Notes: generated by a model not told the origin, from the letters alone. A stretch of 43,065 bases of DNA from JAFCCL01 sp041645325 (GCA_041645325.1 JBAZQI010000006.1:1-43065); one strand, 5' to 3'; numbered from the stretch's first letter, positions 22,385 to 30,593 are shown. Translations and numbers: made by a program.

Positions 22385-23250
22385 CCCTTGAACACGAACC
22401 TTATGAGCCCGAGTATTGTGAACTTTTTGCCGTACATCAGGGTTTCGGCCCTGAACAATTTTGCTGTGGCAAATATTATGAACATTGTCGTGATAATCAG
22501 GAGCGCAAGGCTCAGTGCTATTTCTCCGGGGGTAATTGTCCTGAGGAAAATCCTTATCATTGCCGTGATGGGTGCGGTCAGCGGGAATATCGTTATTGCC
22601 TGAGAGTAAATGCTTGTTGAGTCGCTTGTAATGAACATTGTGCTGAGCGCGGGAATCAATGCAAAGCCTGTGAGAAGCGAGCCAATCTGCTGGGCTTCGC
22701 CCCTTGTTTCAGTGAGCACGCCTATTGCCGCAAGGAGCGACGCATACAAGAGATAACCGAGCACGAAGAATATGAAGTACAGGAAAATTGCCTCTGTTGC
22801 AATGTATGAAGTGAACGCCTTTTGGAATATTTCCGGCGCAACTAGGGCGACAACCGCCAGGCCCACAAGGACCCAAGTGAAGAACTGTATAAGGCCGAGC
22901 ATTGCAAGGCCCATGATTTTTCCGGTGAGAAGCTGCTTGAATGAAACCGATGAAATCAATATTTCCAGTATCTTGTTTTCTTTTTCTTTTGCAATGCCCT
23001 GCAGCATGAAGTTTGCGGAAAGGAAAATCGCGAGCGAAAAAACCATTGCAATCATTGAGGGGAATGCAAAAAAGTAGTAGCTTTTTCGCATGAGTTCGAA
23101 TTCAAAAAGGCTGAACTGCTTTCCTGTGAATGCCATCAGGATTGCAATGGCCAAAAGGACGCCGGGCAGGAAAAATGCGAAAAACCTGTATTCATTTTTT
23201 GAGAAATTCATTTTGAATTCCTGCAAGGCAACCCTTATTGTCTTATCCAT
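22381..23250 (-). CDS. ABC-2 type permease (NatB-like)
   Basis: 289 residues with about six membrane segments and an external loop after the first, typical of ABC-2/NatB permeases: FFLPGVLLAIAILMAFTG, MLQGIAKEKENKILEILISS (the conserved cytoplasmic coupling segment with EKE), then LTGKIMGLAMLGLIQFFTW and further helices. It should pair with the ATPase encoded immediately upstream, whose 3' end overlaps this start by 16 bases. NatAB systems export Na+ or small toxic compounds; substrate unknown. Confidence 0.88.
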   Translation of the reverse strand: MDKTIRVALQEFKMNFSKNEYRFFAFFLPGVLLAIAILMAFTGKQFSLFEFELMRKSYYFFAFPSMIAMVFSLAIFLSANFMLQGIAKEKENKILEILISSVSFKQLLTGKIMGLAMLGLIQFFTWVLVGLAVVALVAPEIFQKAFTSYIATEAIFLYFIFFVLGYLLYASLLAAIGVLTETRGEAQQIGSLLTGFALIPALSTMFITSDSTSIYSQAITIFPLTAPITAMIRIFLRTITPGEIALSLALLIITTMFIIFATAKLFRAETLMYGKKFTILGLIRFVFKG

Positions 23251-24140
23251 TGCTCTGCCTCCGCAACCTTTATGAAAATGTCATTCAATGAAAGCTCCTT
23301 GATGTCAAAGCGCCTTATCTGCGTGTTTGCGCTCACAAGCTGCCTGAGAATGTACTGTGGCGTTACGTCAACCCTGAGGTAAAATTCCGCGCAGTTGTTT
23401 TTTATGTCCGCCTTTTCAATGCCGTCGAGGTGCGGCAGCACGCCCTCGAATTCCACGAAAACGCAGTTGCTTGCATAGCTTGCCTTTATCTCCTGAATGC
23501 GGCCGTACAAAACGCGTCTGCCATTGCTTATCATCAGGGCCCTGTCGCACAATTCTTCGACCTCGTTCATCATGTGCGTGCTAAGCACGATTGTTTTTCC
23601 TTTTGCCCTTTCCTCAAGCATAATATGCTTTACCAGTTCGCGGTTTGTCGGGTCAAGCCCTGAAAAAGGCTCGTCAAGAATCAAAAGTTTTGGGTTGTGG
23701 GCAAGCGTAACGCACAACTGCACAAGCTGCTTTTGGCCCTTGCTCAGCGCGTTTACCTTTGCGTTTGCCTGTTCCTCAAGCCCGACGCGCTTCAGCAAGG
23801 CAAGACCCGTGCCTTTTGCCTCTTTTGGATTGGCGCCCTTGAGCATTGCAAGATAGCAAAGGTTGTCTATTACCGATATGTTGTCATATAGCCCGCGTTC
23901 TTCGGGCAAATAGCCTATTTCGCCCTTTGTTTTTTCATTGAAAGGTGCGTTCAAAACCGTTATTGTCCCATTGTCAGGCTTTATAAAATCCAAAAGCATC
24001 TTGATGATGCTGCTTTTTCCCGCGCCGTTGGGGCCAAGCAGGCCAAAAATCTCCTGGTCTTCCACCCTGAAGCTTACGCCTTTCACAGCCTCAAAGTTCT
24101 CATAACTCTTGTAAATGCCGTCAACAACAATACAGGCCAT
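23235..24140 (-). CDS. ABC transporter ATP-binding protein (NatA-like)
   Basis: 301 residues. Walker A GPNGAGKSS, Q-loop region YLPEERGLYDNISV, signature LSKGQKQLVQL, Walker B LLILDEPFSGLDP and H-loop LSTHMMNEVEELC are all present, followed by the C-terminal extension typical of NatA/DrrA-like subunits. It energises the NatB-like permease translated from the overlapping next gene. A TATA-like TTTTTAAATAAG lies about 30 bases before the ATG, so this gene begins a three-gene operon (ATPase, permease, DJ-1). Confidence 0.94.
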   Translation of the reverse strand: MACIVVDGIYKSYENFEAVKGVSFRVEDQEIFGLLGPNGAGKSSIIKMLLDFIKPDNGTITVLNAPFNEKTKGEIGYLPEERGLYDNISVIDNLCYLAMLKGANPKEAKGTGLALLKRVGLEEQANAKVNALSKGQKQLVQLCVTLAHNPKLLILDEPFSGLDPTNRELVKHIMLEERAKGKTIVLSTHMMNEVEELCDRALMISNGRRVLYGRIQEIKASYASNCVFVEFEGVLPHLDGIEKADIKNNCAEFYLRVDVTPQYILRQLVSANTQIRRFDIKELSLNDIFIKVAEAEQWIRQ

Positions 24141-24228
24141 TCGCTAACTAAGAGAACTGAACTTATTTAAAAAGCTTCACAAGAAGAGAACAGCATTGTT
24201 TCCGTTGAGGCAATCCGAATCGCCTGGC

Positions 24229-25353
24229 TCAAAAAAACCTGCCGGCTTTGCCGCCTTCCCTGTTTGTCTCATTTACAGCCCTTACAAAGTAGCCGGCCGT
24301 CCAGGCAAACGGCCTTTCGCTTTTCAGGAACAGGCCATTCACAGGTTTTCCTTTTTCGTCAAAGACCTCCTGGGTAATGCCGTTCTGGTTTATGAGCTCG
24401 GCAACGCCCCTTAGGGCCTGCTTTGCCTCTTTCCTCCAGCCGACTTTTTGCAGTGCAATGGCATTCAAACAGCCGAGCCAGGGCCAGCTGAAGCCATTGT
24501 GGTAATGGTATTCAAGCAATGGCAAAAAAGCGGGGGGAATCCTCCACACAGGGTATGTGGGATAATTTGTCTTCAGCGGAACCTTGTTCAGCTGGTGCTG
24601 TTTTATCATGTTCAAAACCATCTGCCCCTGCACCCTCTCCGCAACCCCAAAATCTATTGCGAGGAGATTGCCGTCGCTTGAAAAAAAGTCGTGCCTCCTG
24701 AAATCAATCCAGTCAATGTAATAATTTCCCTCCCAGAAAACCTGGTTAATCTTTTCCTTTGTCCTTTTTGCAAGCTCCGCATACCTGCCCTGCAACTCGC
24801 CTTCCTTTGCAATGCCCGCAAGCCACGAAAAATCCTCCAGCGCCCTGTAAAAACAGCAATTGGTGTAAAGCACCTTGCCGAATTTGAGCACTGTTTCGGC
24901 CCAGTTTGCAAAAACCGTTTCCTCAACCAAGCCGTCATTGTCCCTGTCCTTGCCAACCAAAAACTCAACAGCCTTTTTTGCATTCGGCAGCAGCTCCAAG
25001 GCGAATTCCCTGTCACCAGTAAAGTGCACGTACGAAGCAAGGGCAACCACAAAAAGCGCGGTTGAATCGATTACCGAGCCAGCCAAAAGCTTGTACCTTG
25101 GCTTGAAATCAAGGCTAATCTGGTTCGGTATCATGCCATTCTTTTTTTGCATTGACGCAAACAGCCCAAGATTGCTTTTCACCTGCTCTGCGTCCCCCAA
25201 ATAAAGCGCGCCAAGCGAAGCAAAAAAGCTATGCCTTGCCCAGTACTGGTTAAAGCGCTTGCTCCTCTTTCCCGCAACAATTCCCCTGCCGGTATAGCAG
25301 CGCCTAAGGTCATTCAACGCAATATCATAAGCACTCTTAACGCTTGGATGCAT
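24229..25353 (-). CDS. (alpha/alpha)6-barrel glycoside hydrolase, glucosidase/debranching-like
   Basis: 374 residues. The helical repeats with Trp/Asp-rich motifs, RHSFFASLGALYLGD, DRDNDGLVEE, FANWAETVLKFG, WIDFRRHDFFSSDGNLLAIDFG and HYHNGFSWPWLGCLNAIAL, match the catalytic (alpha/alpha)6 barrel of amylo-alpha-1,6-glucosidases and related GH15/GH63/GH100-type enzymes. Probable acid/base residues are the Asp and Glu in DRDNDGLVEE and WAE, but I cannot assign a GH family. No signal peptide, so it likely acts on a cytoplasmic sugar polymer or oligosaccharide. A TATA-like TTAATATTTTTTA lies near 25380-25393. Confidence 0.8.
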   Translation of the reverse strand: MHPSVKSAYDIALNDLRRCYTGRGIVAGKRSKRFNQYWARHSFFASLGALYLGDAEQVKSNLGLFASMQKKNGMIPNQISLDFKPRYKLLAGSVIDSTALFVVALASYVHFTGDREFALELLPNAKKAVEFLVGKDRDNDGLVEETVFANWAETVLKFGKVLYTNCCFYRALEDFSWLAGIAKEGELQGRYAELAKRTKEKINQVFWEGNYYIDWIDFRRHDFFSSDGNLLAIDFGVAERVQGQMVLNMIKQHQLNKVPLKTNYPTYPVWRIPPAFLPLLEYHYHNGFSWPWLGCLNAIALQKVGWRKEAKQALRGVAELINQNGITQEVFDEKGKPVNGLFLKSERPFAWTAGYFVRAVNETNREGGKAGRFF

Positions 25354-25392
25354 GGCCCCAGAACCCGCAATAATAAGGTGTCCTAAAAAATA

Positions 25393-26007
25393 TTAACCTA
25401 TTGCTTGCAGCATTCCAAAGTATTTCAAGAGAACCTGCCCAGCCTCATCAAGATTTTTGCCGAAAGAAACCAAGCCATCCTCGTGCCCGGCCATTGCAAA
25501 AATCTTTTCCTTCCTGACACTTGTTTCCCTGAACAGGCGCATTATTTCGTGCACCATCTCCAGCGAGCCATAGGTCGCATTCTTATCAGTTGTCGGAACC
25601 TTTCCCAAAAGGCTTTTCCACATCTTTTGGCTGTGAAAGTGAATAACCGCATTTGCCTCAGGGCAGGACTCATAGATTGCGGCATGGCTCAGGGATTCCG
25701 AAGAAGCCTTGACAGGTCCCCTGCATGCAAGCCAGTTTTTTTCAAAATCAAAATCGGTTACCAGCGTGTAATGCGCGCCGGTAAGAAAAGCGATTTTTCC
25801 AGTGGCAGTGCCTGAAATAATGAACTTACAGCTCCTTGGAATCCTGACGCTGATATTTCCAAATCCAGTCCCATTGCCATAAGCGTCAACCAAGCCAAGC
25901 CTGAAAAGCCTTTCCCGCCAGCCATTAATCTCACTTATCAGCCCGTCAGCCAGAGGCTTAGCCTTTACCCAATCGCAATCAAACTTTATATTGTCCCCTT
26001 CCTGCAT
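25393..26007 (-). CDS. Class II aldolase/adducin-family protein
   Basis: 204 residues. Class II aldolase features: GFGNISVR, FIISGTATGK, SSESLSHAAIYESCPEANAVIHFHS (catalytic Glu and the HxH zinc pair) and a late AGHEDGLVSFGKNLDEA supplying the third His. Members include fuculose-1-phosphate aldolase, ribulose-phosphate epimerase and methylthioribulose-1-phosphate dehydratase; which one cannot be told. It overlaps the MATE gene by 22 bases. A second, AraD-like member is encoded at 30594. Confidence 0.85.
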   Translation of the reverse strand: MQEGDNIKFDCDWVKAKPLADGLISEINGWRERLFRLGLVDAYGNGTGFGNISVRIPRSCKFIISGTATGKIAFLTGAHYTLVTDFDFEKNWLACRGPVKASSESLSHAAIYESCPEANAVIHFHSQKMWKSLLGKVPTTDKNATYGSLEMVHEIMRLFRETSVRKEKIFAMAGHEDGLVSFGKNLDEAGQVLLKYFGMLQAIG

Positions 26008-27437
26008 CCAAAATCATCTATATTCTCCGCATCCTGTGGAAGATTTCCCTTGCCTGGCTTAAGCCATATCCCGGAACAGAATATCACGGTTACGGCGATT
26101 GACTCTATCACTGCCGCAGCCACGATTGCAATCCATATCCCAAGCAAGCCAAGGCCAGCAATGTCCGAAAGCACAAAAGCCAGCGCCACCGCTGTTATCC
26201 AGTATACAATGTTCGTCGCAAGGTCAAATACCGTTTTTCCGGCGCCTTCAAACGCACCCTGCAAAACGAAATAAAAACCGTAAAACAAAAAAGCCAATGG
26301 CACAACCGTTAGATACTGCTTTCCGATGCTTATCACCTGCGGGTCACTGGTGAATACCTGCATTATCTGTTCTGAAAACAGCATTATGGCAATTGCCCCT
26401 AGCAAAGCGAACACAAAAGACATTTTTGCGCCGAGCAAAGTGACTTTTTTCGCCCTATCAGCATTTTTTGCGCCAATGTTCTGTCCAACAAAGCTCGCCA
26501 CGGCAACTTCCATGCCATAAATAGGCAGGACAGCCAACGAATTTATGCGCATTCCAACACCATATGCCGCAATTGCAGGTGGTCCGAACACGCTTACAAA
26601 GACCATCAGTGCCATGAATCCGATTGAAGACAGCGTCTGCGAGATTGACGTGGGCAGCCCTATTTTTATCATTCTTTTGACACAATTCAGGTTTGGTCTG
26701 AAGTCCCTCAGCGCAAGAGTTATGCCTGATTTTGGGCCGTAAATATAAAGGAAATTAAGCAATGCCGCGACAAAGTCCGCAAATACAGTTGTTATCGCCG
26801 CGCCAAACAGGCCCAGCCTGGGAAACGGCCATATTCCAAAAATCAAAAACGGGTCAAGCACAGCATTAAGCACTACGGCTATCGCGAGATTTTGCAGGGA
26901 GGTTTTACTATTCCCCTGCGAGCGCAATATTGCGTCCGAAATGCCCCACAGGAAACTGAATATTACTCCCGCAAAAATAGGAACGGCGTATTGCATCGCC
27001 AGCGGCAGCACTGTCGCATCAGCACCCAAGAACGTAAAAACAGCCGGCGCAAAAACAATGCCCAGCCCGCCTGTTACTATCCCGAATACCGCCGCGAGAA
27101 AAACGGCGTGCTCGGAAAAATTGTTTGCTGTTTTGTAGTCTTTTGCGCCCACAGCCTGCGAAATCAGCGCGTTTGCCCCGATATCCAGGCCGCTTGAAAT
27201 CGCAATGAAAACAAAGAACAGCGGAAAAGCAATTGAGATTGCCGCAAGCTCAAAATAGCCAAGCATTCCAATAAAGAAAGTGTCCACCAGGGTGAATGCC
27301 GTCTGTAAAAGCATGCCGGCAACAATAGGCATTGAAAAAACAACAAGCGTCCTGCCGATACCGCCCTGGGTCAAATCCTGCTGCATAATTTGTATCTGCA
27401 CAAAACTTTTTTTAACCAATTCATTTTCCGCATTCAT
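25986..27437 (-). CDS. MATE-family efflux transporter
   Basis: About 483 residues with twelve predicted membrane segments in two similar halves. Starts of both halves show MATE motifs: FSMPIVAGMLLQTAFTLVDTFFIG, AISIAFPLFFVF and GANALISQAVGAKDY, then GLPTSISQTLSSIGFMALM and ASFVGQNIGAKNADRAK. MATE proteins export drugs or metabolites using Na+ or H+. The ATG at 27437 overlaps the guaA stop (ATGA), the favoured coupling pattern in this genome; an ATG two codons earlier is also possible. Confidence 0.93.
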   Translation of the reverse strand: MNAENELVKKSFVQIQIMQQDLTQGGIGRTLVVFSMPIVAGMLLQTAFTLVDTFFIGMLGYFELAAISIAFPLFFVFIAISSGLDIGANALISQAVGAKDYKTANNFSEHAVFLAAVFGIVTGGLGIVFAPAVFTFLGADATVLPLAMQYAVPIFAGVIFSFLWGISDAILRSQGNSKTSLQNLAIAVVLNAVLDPFLIFGIWPFPRLGLFGAAITTVFADFVAALLNFLYIYGPKSGITLALRDFRPNLNCVKRMIKIGLPTSISQTLSSIGFMALMVFVSVFGPPAIAAYGVGMRINSLAVLPIYGMEVAVASFVGQNIGAKNADRAKKVTLLGAKMSFVFALLGAIAIMLFSEQIMQVFTSDPQVISIGKQYLTVVPLAFLFYGFYFVLQGAFEGAGKTVFDLATNIVYWITAVALAFVLSDIAGLGLLGIWIAIVAAAVIESIAVTVIFCSGIWLKPGKGNLPQDAENIDDFGCRKGTI

Positions 27438-29239
27438 TCCCATTCAATTGTTCCGGGCGGCTTGTGCGTGACATCGTAAAAAACTGCGCCAACGCCCTGC
27501 AAGGCCAAAAGCTTTTCCGCAATTTCATTCAAAATATTTTCCTTCATGGGATAAAACCTCGCGGTCATTGCTTCAGTGCTTTCCACCGGCCTCAGGACAA
27601 TTGTTTCGCCTTTGCCGTTTACCTTCAAGGGCAGCAGGATTGTGGGAAACTGCCAAATCTCCCCAAGCAAACCTAGCTTTTCAATGGCATCCATTACAAT
27701 GGCATCAGCCTCCTGCAAAACCCCGATCCTTTCCCTTGACAAAAAGCCCTTCAATGGCTCAACCGAAACAACCTTTTGCGGCGCAACGGCAAAAACGCAC
27801 CTGTTTACTTCCCTGAAGCCGTTGGTGAGCAAAGTGCTTGCCTTCTCAATTGCCTTCCAGTCAAGTTTTCCCTGCAGCAGGGCCGGATGCGCATAAGTCC
27901 TTGCATCACCCTGCACTCCAACGCTTTTAACAGGCAATGCCATTGCAGAAAAACCAAGTCCCTTCACTGCACCAAAAATTTTTGCATCAAGCCCTTTTGG
28001 CACTGCATTCCCCCTCCTTTCAGAGCAAAGGCACCTGATTGCAAGCCCTGGCCCTGGAAAAGGGTGCCTCCAAACAAGCCCTTTCGGCAGGCCGAGCTGT
28101 TCGCCGACAGCGCGAACCTCGTCCTTGTACAGCTGCGCCAAGGGCTCAATTACCCTGCCTGCCTCAATCATTGCCTTGATAATCGGAACGCGGTTATGGT
28201 GGGTCTTTATTTTTGCGGCATGCTTTGTCTCAGCAGTCTCAATCGTATCAGGGTAAATAGTTCCCTGCCCCAAAAGCCACTTGTCCTTGTCCAAGCCAAG
28301 CCCTGCAAGCTCTCTCTGCTGAACCTCAACAAACTTTGCCCCGATTATTTCACGCTTTCTCTCAGGGTCAGCAATTCCTTTCAAAGCGGCAAAGAAATCA
28401 TCCGAAGCGTCAACAACCTTCAACTCCGAAAAGCCAAGCGAGGCCAAAACCTTCTTTATCGAAGCAGATTCGTTTTTTCTCATAAAGCCGGTATCAACAT
28501 GAAGCGAAAAAACCCTTTCCTTTCCCAAAGCCCTGCTCAAAAGCGCCAGGGCAACAGTGCTGTCCACCCCGCCGCTTGCCAGCAAAAAAACATTTTTTTC
28601 GCCGGCCTGTTTCCTTATCCCAGCAACCTTTTCCTCAACAAAACCACGCAGGCTCCAGTCCTTTTCGCACCTGCACACGCCAAAAACAAAATTCCCCAGC
28701 ATCTTCATGCCATTGGGCGTATGCGTTACCTCGGGATGGAACTGCAGGCCAAAAAAATTCCGCGAAAAATCCGCAACAGCCGCATTTTCACAATCAGCCG
28801 TGCTGCCAATCACCTCAAAGCCGGGGGGCAATTCTTCAACCCTGTCGCCATGGCTCATCCAAACAGTTTCCTTTTTGCCCAAGCCATGGAACAAGGGCTC
28901 TTTTTTCAAAATAGCAAGCTCAGCAATTCCAAATTCCCTCACACAGCCCCTTTTCACACTGCCGCCAAGCAAATGTGCTATCAACTGCAAGCCATAACAC
29001 AAGCCAAGCACAGGCTTGCCCAAAGAAAAAAGCCTTTTGTCAACTGTTGGCGCGCCTTTCTCATAAACGCTTGCAGGGCCGCCGCTCAAAACAACGCCAC
29101 TGCAATCCTTAAAGCGCTCCAAAGGCCCTTCAGGCAGCACTATTTCAGAGTAAACGCCAAGCTGCCTAATTCTGCGGGCAATAAGGTGCGCGTACTGCGC
29201 GCCAAAATCCACAACAAGAATGCAGTTTTTGCCAGCCAT
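27434..29239 (-). CDS. guaA: GMP synthase (glutamine-hydrolysing), single chain
   Basis: 601 residues. N-terminal class I glutamine amidotransferase: VVDFGAQYAHLIARRIR, VLSGGPASVYE, nucleophile in VLGLCYGLQL, and FGLQFHPEVTHT. ATP-pyrophosphatase domain: LLASGGVDSTVALALL, LGQGTIYPDTIETA, HHNRVP, FPGPGLAIR. The C-terminus KPPGTIEWE is the usual dimerisation end. It converts XMP to GMP. Many euryarchaea make the two domains as separate proteins; here they are fused, and the chain is longer than the ~525-residue bacterial enzyme, with the extra length in the C-terminal part. Start ATG 29239 fits a TATA-like GATTAAAATTC about 30 bases upstream; a longer frame from 29503 crosses a palindromic element and is rejected. 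Confidence 0.95.
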   Translation of the reverse strand: MAGKNCILVVDFGAQYAHLIARRIRQLGVYSEIVLPEGPLERFKDCSGVVLSGGPASVYEKGAPTVDKRLFSLGKPVLGLCYGLQLIAHLLGGSVKRGCVREFGIAELAILKKEPLFHGLGKKETVWMSHGDRVEELPPGFEVIGSTADCENAAVADFSRNFFGLQFHPEVTHTPNGMKMLGNFVFGVCRCEKDWSLRGFVEEKVAGIRKQAGEKNVFLLASGGVDSTVALALLSRALGKERVFSLHVDTGFMRKNESASIKKVLASLGFSELKVVDASDDFFAALKGIADPERKREIIGAKFVEVQQRELAGLGLDKDKWLLGQGTIYPDTIETAETKHAAKIKTHHNRVPIIKAMIEAGRVIEPLAQLYKDEVRAVGEQLGLPKGLVWRHPFPGPGLAIRCLCSERRGNAVPKGLDAKIFGAVKGLGFSAMALPVKSVGVQGDARTYAHPALLQGKLDWKAIEKASTLLTNGFREVNRCVFAVAPQKVVSVEPLKGFLSRERIGVLQEADAIVMDAIEKLGLLGEIWQFPTILLPLKVNGKGETIVLRPVESTEAMTARFYPMKENILNEIAEKLLALQGVGAVFYDVTHKPPGTIEWE

Positions 29240-29347
29240 AACAAAATGGGAACGCAAAAGAATTTTAATCCAAGCGCATTTCTTATGTAGCAGGCAAGCC
29301 AGCAAGCTTTTTAAAAACAACCCAGCAAAAAGGATAACGTGTTGGGA

Positions 29348-29440
29348 GTTAAGGAGGCAAGCCATACCGTCTTGCGAAGCAATTTTTCGCCAGCCTTTTT
29401 TTAAAAGGCTGTAACGGATCCCTGGTTTGCCTTCCTTAAC
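29348..29440. ncRNA. Candidate structured RNA or palindromic element upstream of guaA
   Basis: GTTAAGGAGGCAAGCC (29348-29363) can pair with GGTTTGCCTTCCTTAAC (29424-29440) with one bulge and one G-U. Inside, CCGT/ACGG closes a second helix enclosing two hairpins: CGAA/TTCG and CAGCCTTTT/AAAAGGCTG. The result is a compact branched structure of about 93 nt. It is not a tRNA (no T arm). It could be a non-coding RNA or a MITE-like insertion whose terminal inverted repeats are the outer stem. The rest of 29240-29529 holds only the guaA and tRNA-Ser promoters. Confidence 0.5.
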
Positions 29441-29490
29441 AAACTTATTCCCGCTTTTTCTCAAAGCAAGCCCAAAAAAGCCCTTAATTA

Positions 29491-29500
29491 CCTTTAAATA
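29491..29500 (+). promoter_or_regulatory. TATA-like promoter of tRNA-Ser(TGA)
   Basis: CCTTTAAATA is centred about 34 bases before the tRNA 5' end at 29530. Confidence 0.5.
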
Positions 29501-29529
29501 CATTCCACGCGCATAAATATTCTAGCCAA

Positions 29530-29724
29530 GCCGGCGTGGCGGAGAGGCCAAACGCACTCGCCTTGAGAGGCCTTTCTTTAAAAAAGAAAGCCCTGGGAAA
29601 GAAAGCTTTTTTTGCCAAAGCAAAAAAAGAGGCGAATTGCACGGCAATTCGCAAAATGCAACAAAGCTGACCCATGCAAGCGAGAGTCCGAAAGGGCGCA
29701 CAGGTTCGACTCCTGTCGCCGGCG
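29530..29724 (+). tRNA. tRNA-Ser(TGA) with a 111-nt hairpin-array intron
   Basis: Acceptor GCCGGCG/CGCCGGC, discriminator G (serine in archaea), D stem GCG/CGC, anticodon stem CTCGC/GCGAG, anticodon TGA at 29564-29566, long class II variable arm (GTCCGAAAGGGC), T arm ACAGG-TTCGACT-CCTGT. The intron 29568-29678 is at 37/38; three of four pairs form between bases 32-35 and the intron 3' region. It contains a GCC-hairpin-CCCTGGGAAA unit (29570-29600), then CTTTTTTTGC/GCAAAAAAAG (29606-29629), then GCGAATTGC/GCAATTCGC (29632-29652). The last two are homologous to hairpins in the tRNA-Ser(GGA) intron. Confidence 0.94.
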
Positions 29725-29727
29725 AAA

Positions 29728-29758
29728 GCCTTTTCTTAGAAAGAAAAGCCTTGGGAAA
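29728..29758 (+). repeat. GCC-hairpin-CCTTGGGAAA unit just after tRNA-Ser(TGA)
   Basis: The unit GCC-TTTTCTT-aga-AAGAAAA-GCCTTGGGAAA begins three bases after the tRNA ends. Further palindromes follow: GCAATTGC-ttc-GCAATTGC and GCCGGC-tgcc-GCCGGC, the latter repeating the last bases of the tRNA (CGCCGGCGAA at 29717 and 29793). Confidence 0.8.
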
Positions 29759-29803
29759 AGAAGCAATTGCTTCGCAATTGCAAAGCCGGCTGCCGCCGGC
29801 GAA

Positions 29804-30280
29804 TCAATAAACAGGGTTTTTCTTTTCAGCCCATTCTTTCAAAAGAGCCTTGCATTCCTTTGCCATGACGCCGGAAACAATGCTGATTTTCTTCTTTGCA
29901 GAATAATTCATTTCCCTGTTTGAAATAAGCAATTCATTAAAGCCAGCCATTTTTGCATCCCGCACCGAAGCGCCAAAAACGATTTTTTTTATGCCTGCCC
30001 AGTGGATTGCGGAAAAGCACATCGGGCAGGGTTCAGTAGTGGAATAAACCACACAGTCATCCAAAAGCCAGCGGAGCAGCTTCCTGCTCGCCGCCCTGAT
30101 GGCATTTACCTCGGCATGGCAAGTAGCATCCCTGCTCTTCCAAACAGTGCTGCGTGCAACGCACACAACTTTTCCCTTTCTCACAATGCAAGCCCCAAAA
30201 GGCCCGCCTTGCACAGAACCAAGGTTCTTGCGCGCTTCCTTGAGGGCAAGGCCCATAAAACGATTGTCAACAGTGCCCAT
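29804..30280 (-). CDS. Cytidine deaminase-fold nucleoside deaminase, guanine deaminase-like
   Basis: 158 residues. Zinc-site motifs CHAEVNAIRAA and TTEPCPMCFSAIHWAGI define the CDA/TadA superfamily. The overall pattern, with GGPFGACIV near the start and GASVRDAKMAGFNEL after the second motif, is closest to small GuaD-type guanine deaminases, which turn guanine to xanthine; a tRNA adenosine deaminase (TadA-like) is the alternative. Proximity to guaA two genes away slightly favours purine metabolism. The ATG is about 30 bases from a TATA box that also faces tRNA-Ser(GGA). Confidence 0.82.
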   Translation of the reverse strand: MGTVDNRFMGLALKEARKNLGSVQGGPFGACIVRKGKVVCVARSTVWKSRDATCHAEVNAIRAASRKLLRWLLDDCVVYSTTEPCPMCFSAIHWAGIKKIVFGASVRDAKMAGFNELLISNREMNYSAKKKISIVSGVMAKECKALLKEWAEKKNPVY

Positions 30281-30303
30281 AAATCATAAACAAAAGCGCG
30301 CTT

Positions 30304-30315
30304 CCATTTAAAACC
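30304..30315. promoter_or_regulatory. Shared bidirectional TATA box (deaminase / tRNA-Ser)
   Basis: CCATTTAAAACC reads GGTTTTAAATGG on the other strand. It is about 30 bases from the deaminase ATG (30280, minus) and about 30 from the tRNA-Ser 5' end (30340, plus), so one near-symmetrical box could serve both directions. Confidence 0.55.
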
Positions 30316-30339
30316 TTTACCAACCAACTTTTTTGCAAT

Positions 30340-30567
30340 GCGGGGGTGGCAGAGCGGTCTAATGCGCACGCCTGGAAAGGCCTTTTCTTAGAAAGAAAAG
30401 CCCTGGGAAAAAGCTTCGCAGGCCTTTCTTTACAAAAGAAAGCCCTGGGAAAGAAACCTTTTTTGCTCTGGCAAAAAAGGAGCGAATTGCAATGCAATTC
30501 GCTTCAAGCCCAGTCCCAAACAGCGTGTTCTCGAAAGGGAGCGCGAGTTCAAATCTCGTCCCCCGCG
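30340..30567 (+). tRNA. tRNA-Ser(GGA) with a 144-nt hairpin-array intron
   Basis: Acceptor GCGGGGG/CCCCCGC, discriminator G, D stem GCA/TGC, anticodon stem CACGC/GCGTG, anticodon GGA at 30374-30376, class II variable arm, T arm GCGAG-TTCAAAT-CTCGT. The intron 30378-30521 is at 37/38, with three of four central-helix pairs. It contains four perfect hairpins in series: two GCC-hairpin-CCCTGGGAAA units (30380-30410 and 30422-30452), CCTTTTTTGC/GCAAAAAAGG (30457-30480) and GCGAATTGC/GCAATTCGC (30482-30502). The araD-like gene starts only 27 bases downstream. Confidence 0.94.
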
Positions 30568-30572
30568 ATAAA
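30556..30572 (+). repeat. tRNA-Ser(GGA) 3'-end direct repeat, copy 1
   Basis: TCGTCCCCCGCGATAAA at the tRNA 3' end recurs with one change at 32036-32052. Confidence 0.6.
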
Positions 30573-30593
30573 CAAAAAGAAGAGGTTGTTTGT

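Noticed and set aside
27776..29290. A 504-codon open frame on the plus strand opposite guaA
   Set aside because: It mirrors guaA codons, has no recognisable domain and no promoter, and guaA is certain on the other strand.
29240..29503. N-terminal extension of guaA by 88 codons
   Set aside because: It crosses the palindromic element and the guaA TATA box; the conserved GATase start is at 29239.
29717..29802. Repeat CGCCGGCGAA of the tRNA-Ser(UGA) 3' end as an attachment site
   Set aside because: Only 10 bases and part of a GCCGGC palindrome, so the match is explained by the hairpin itself.
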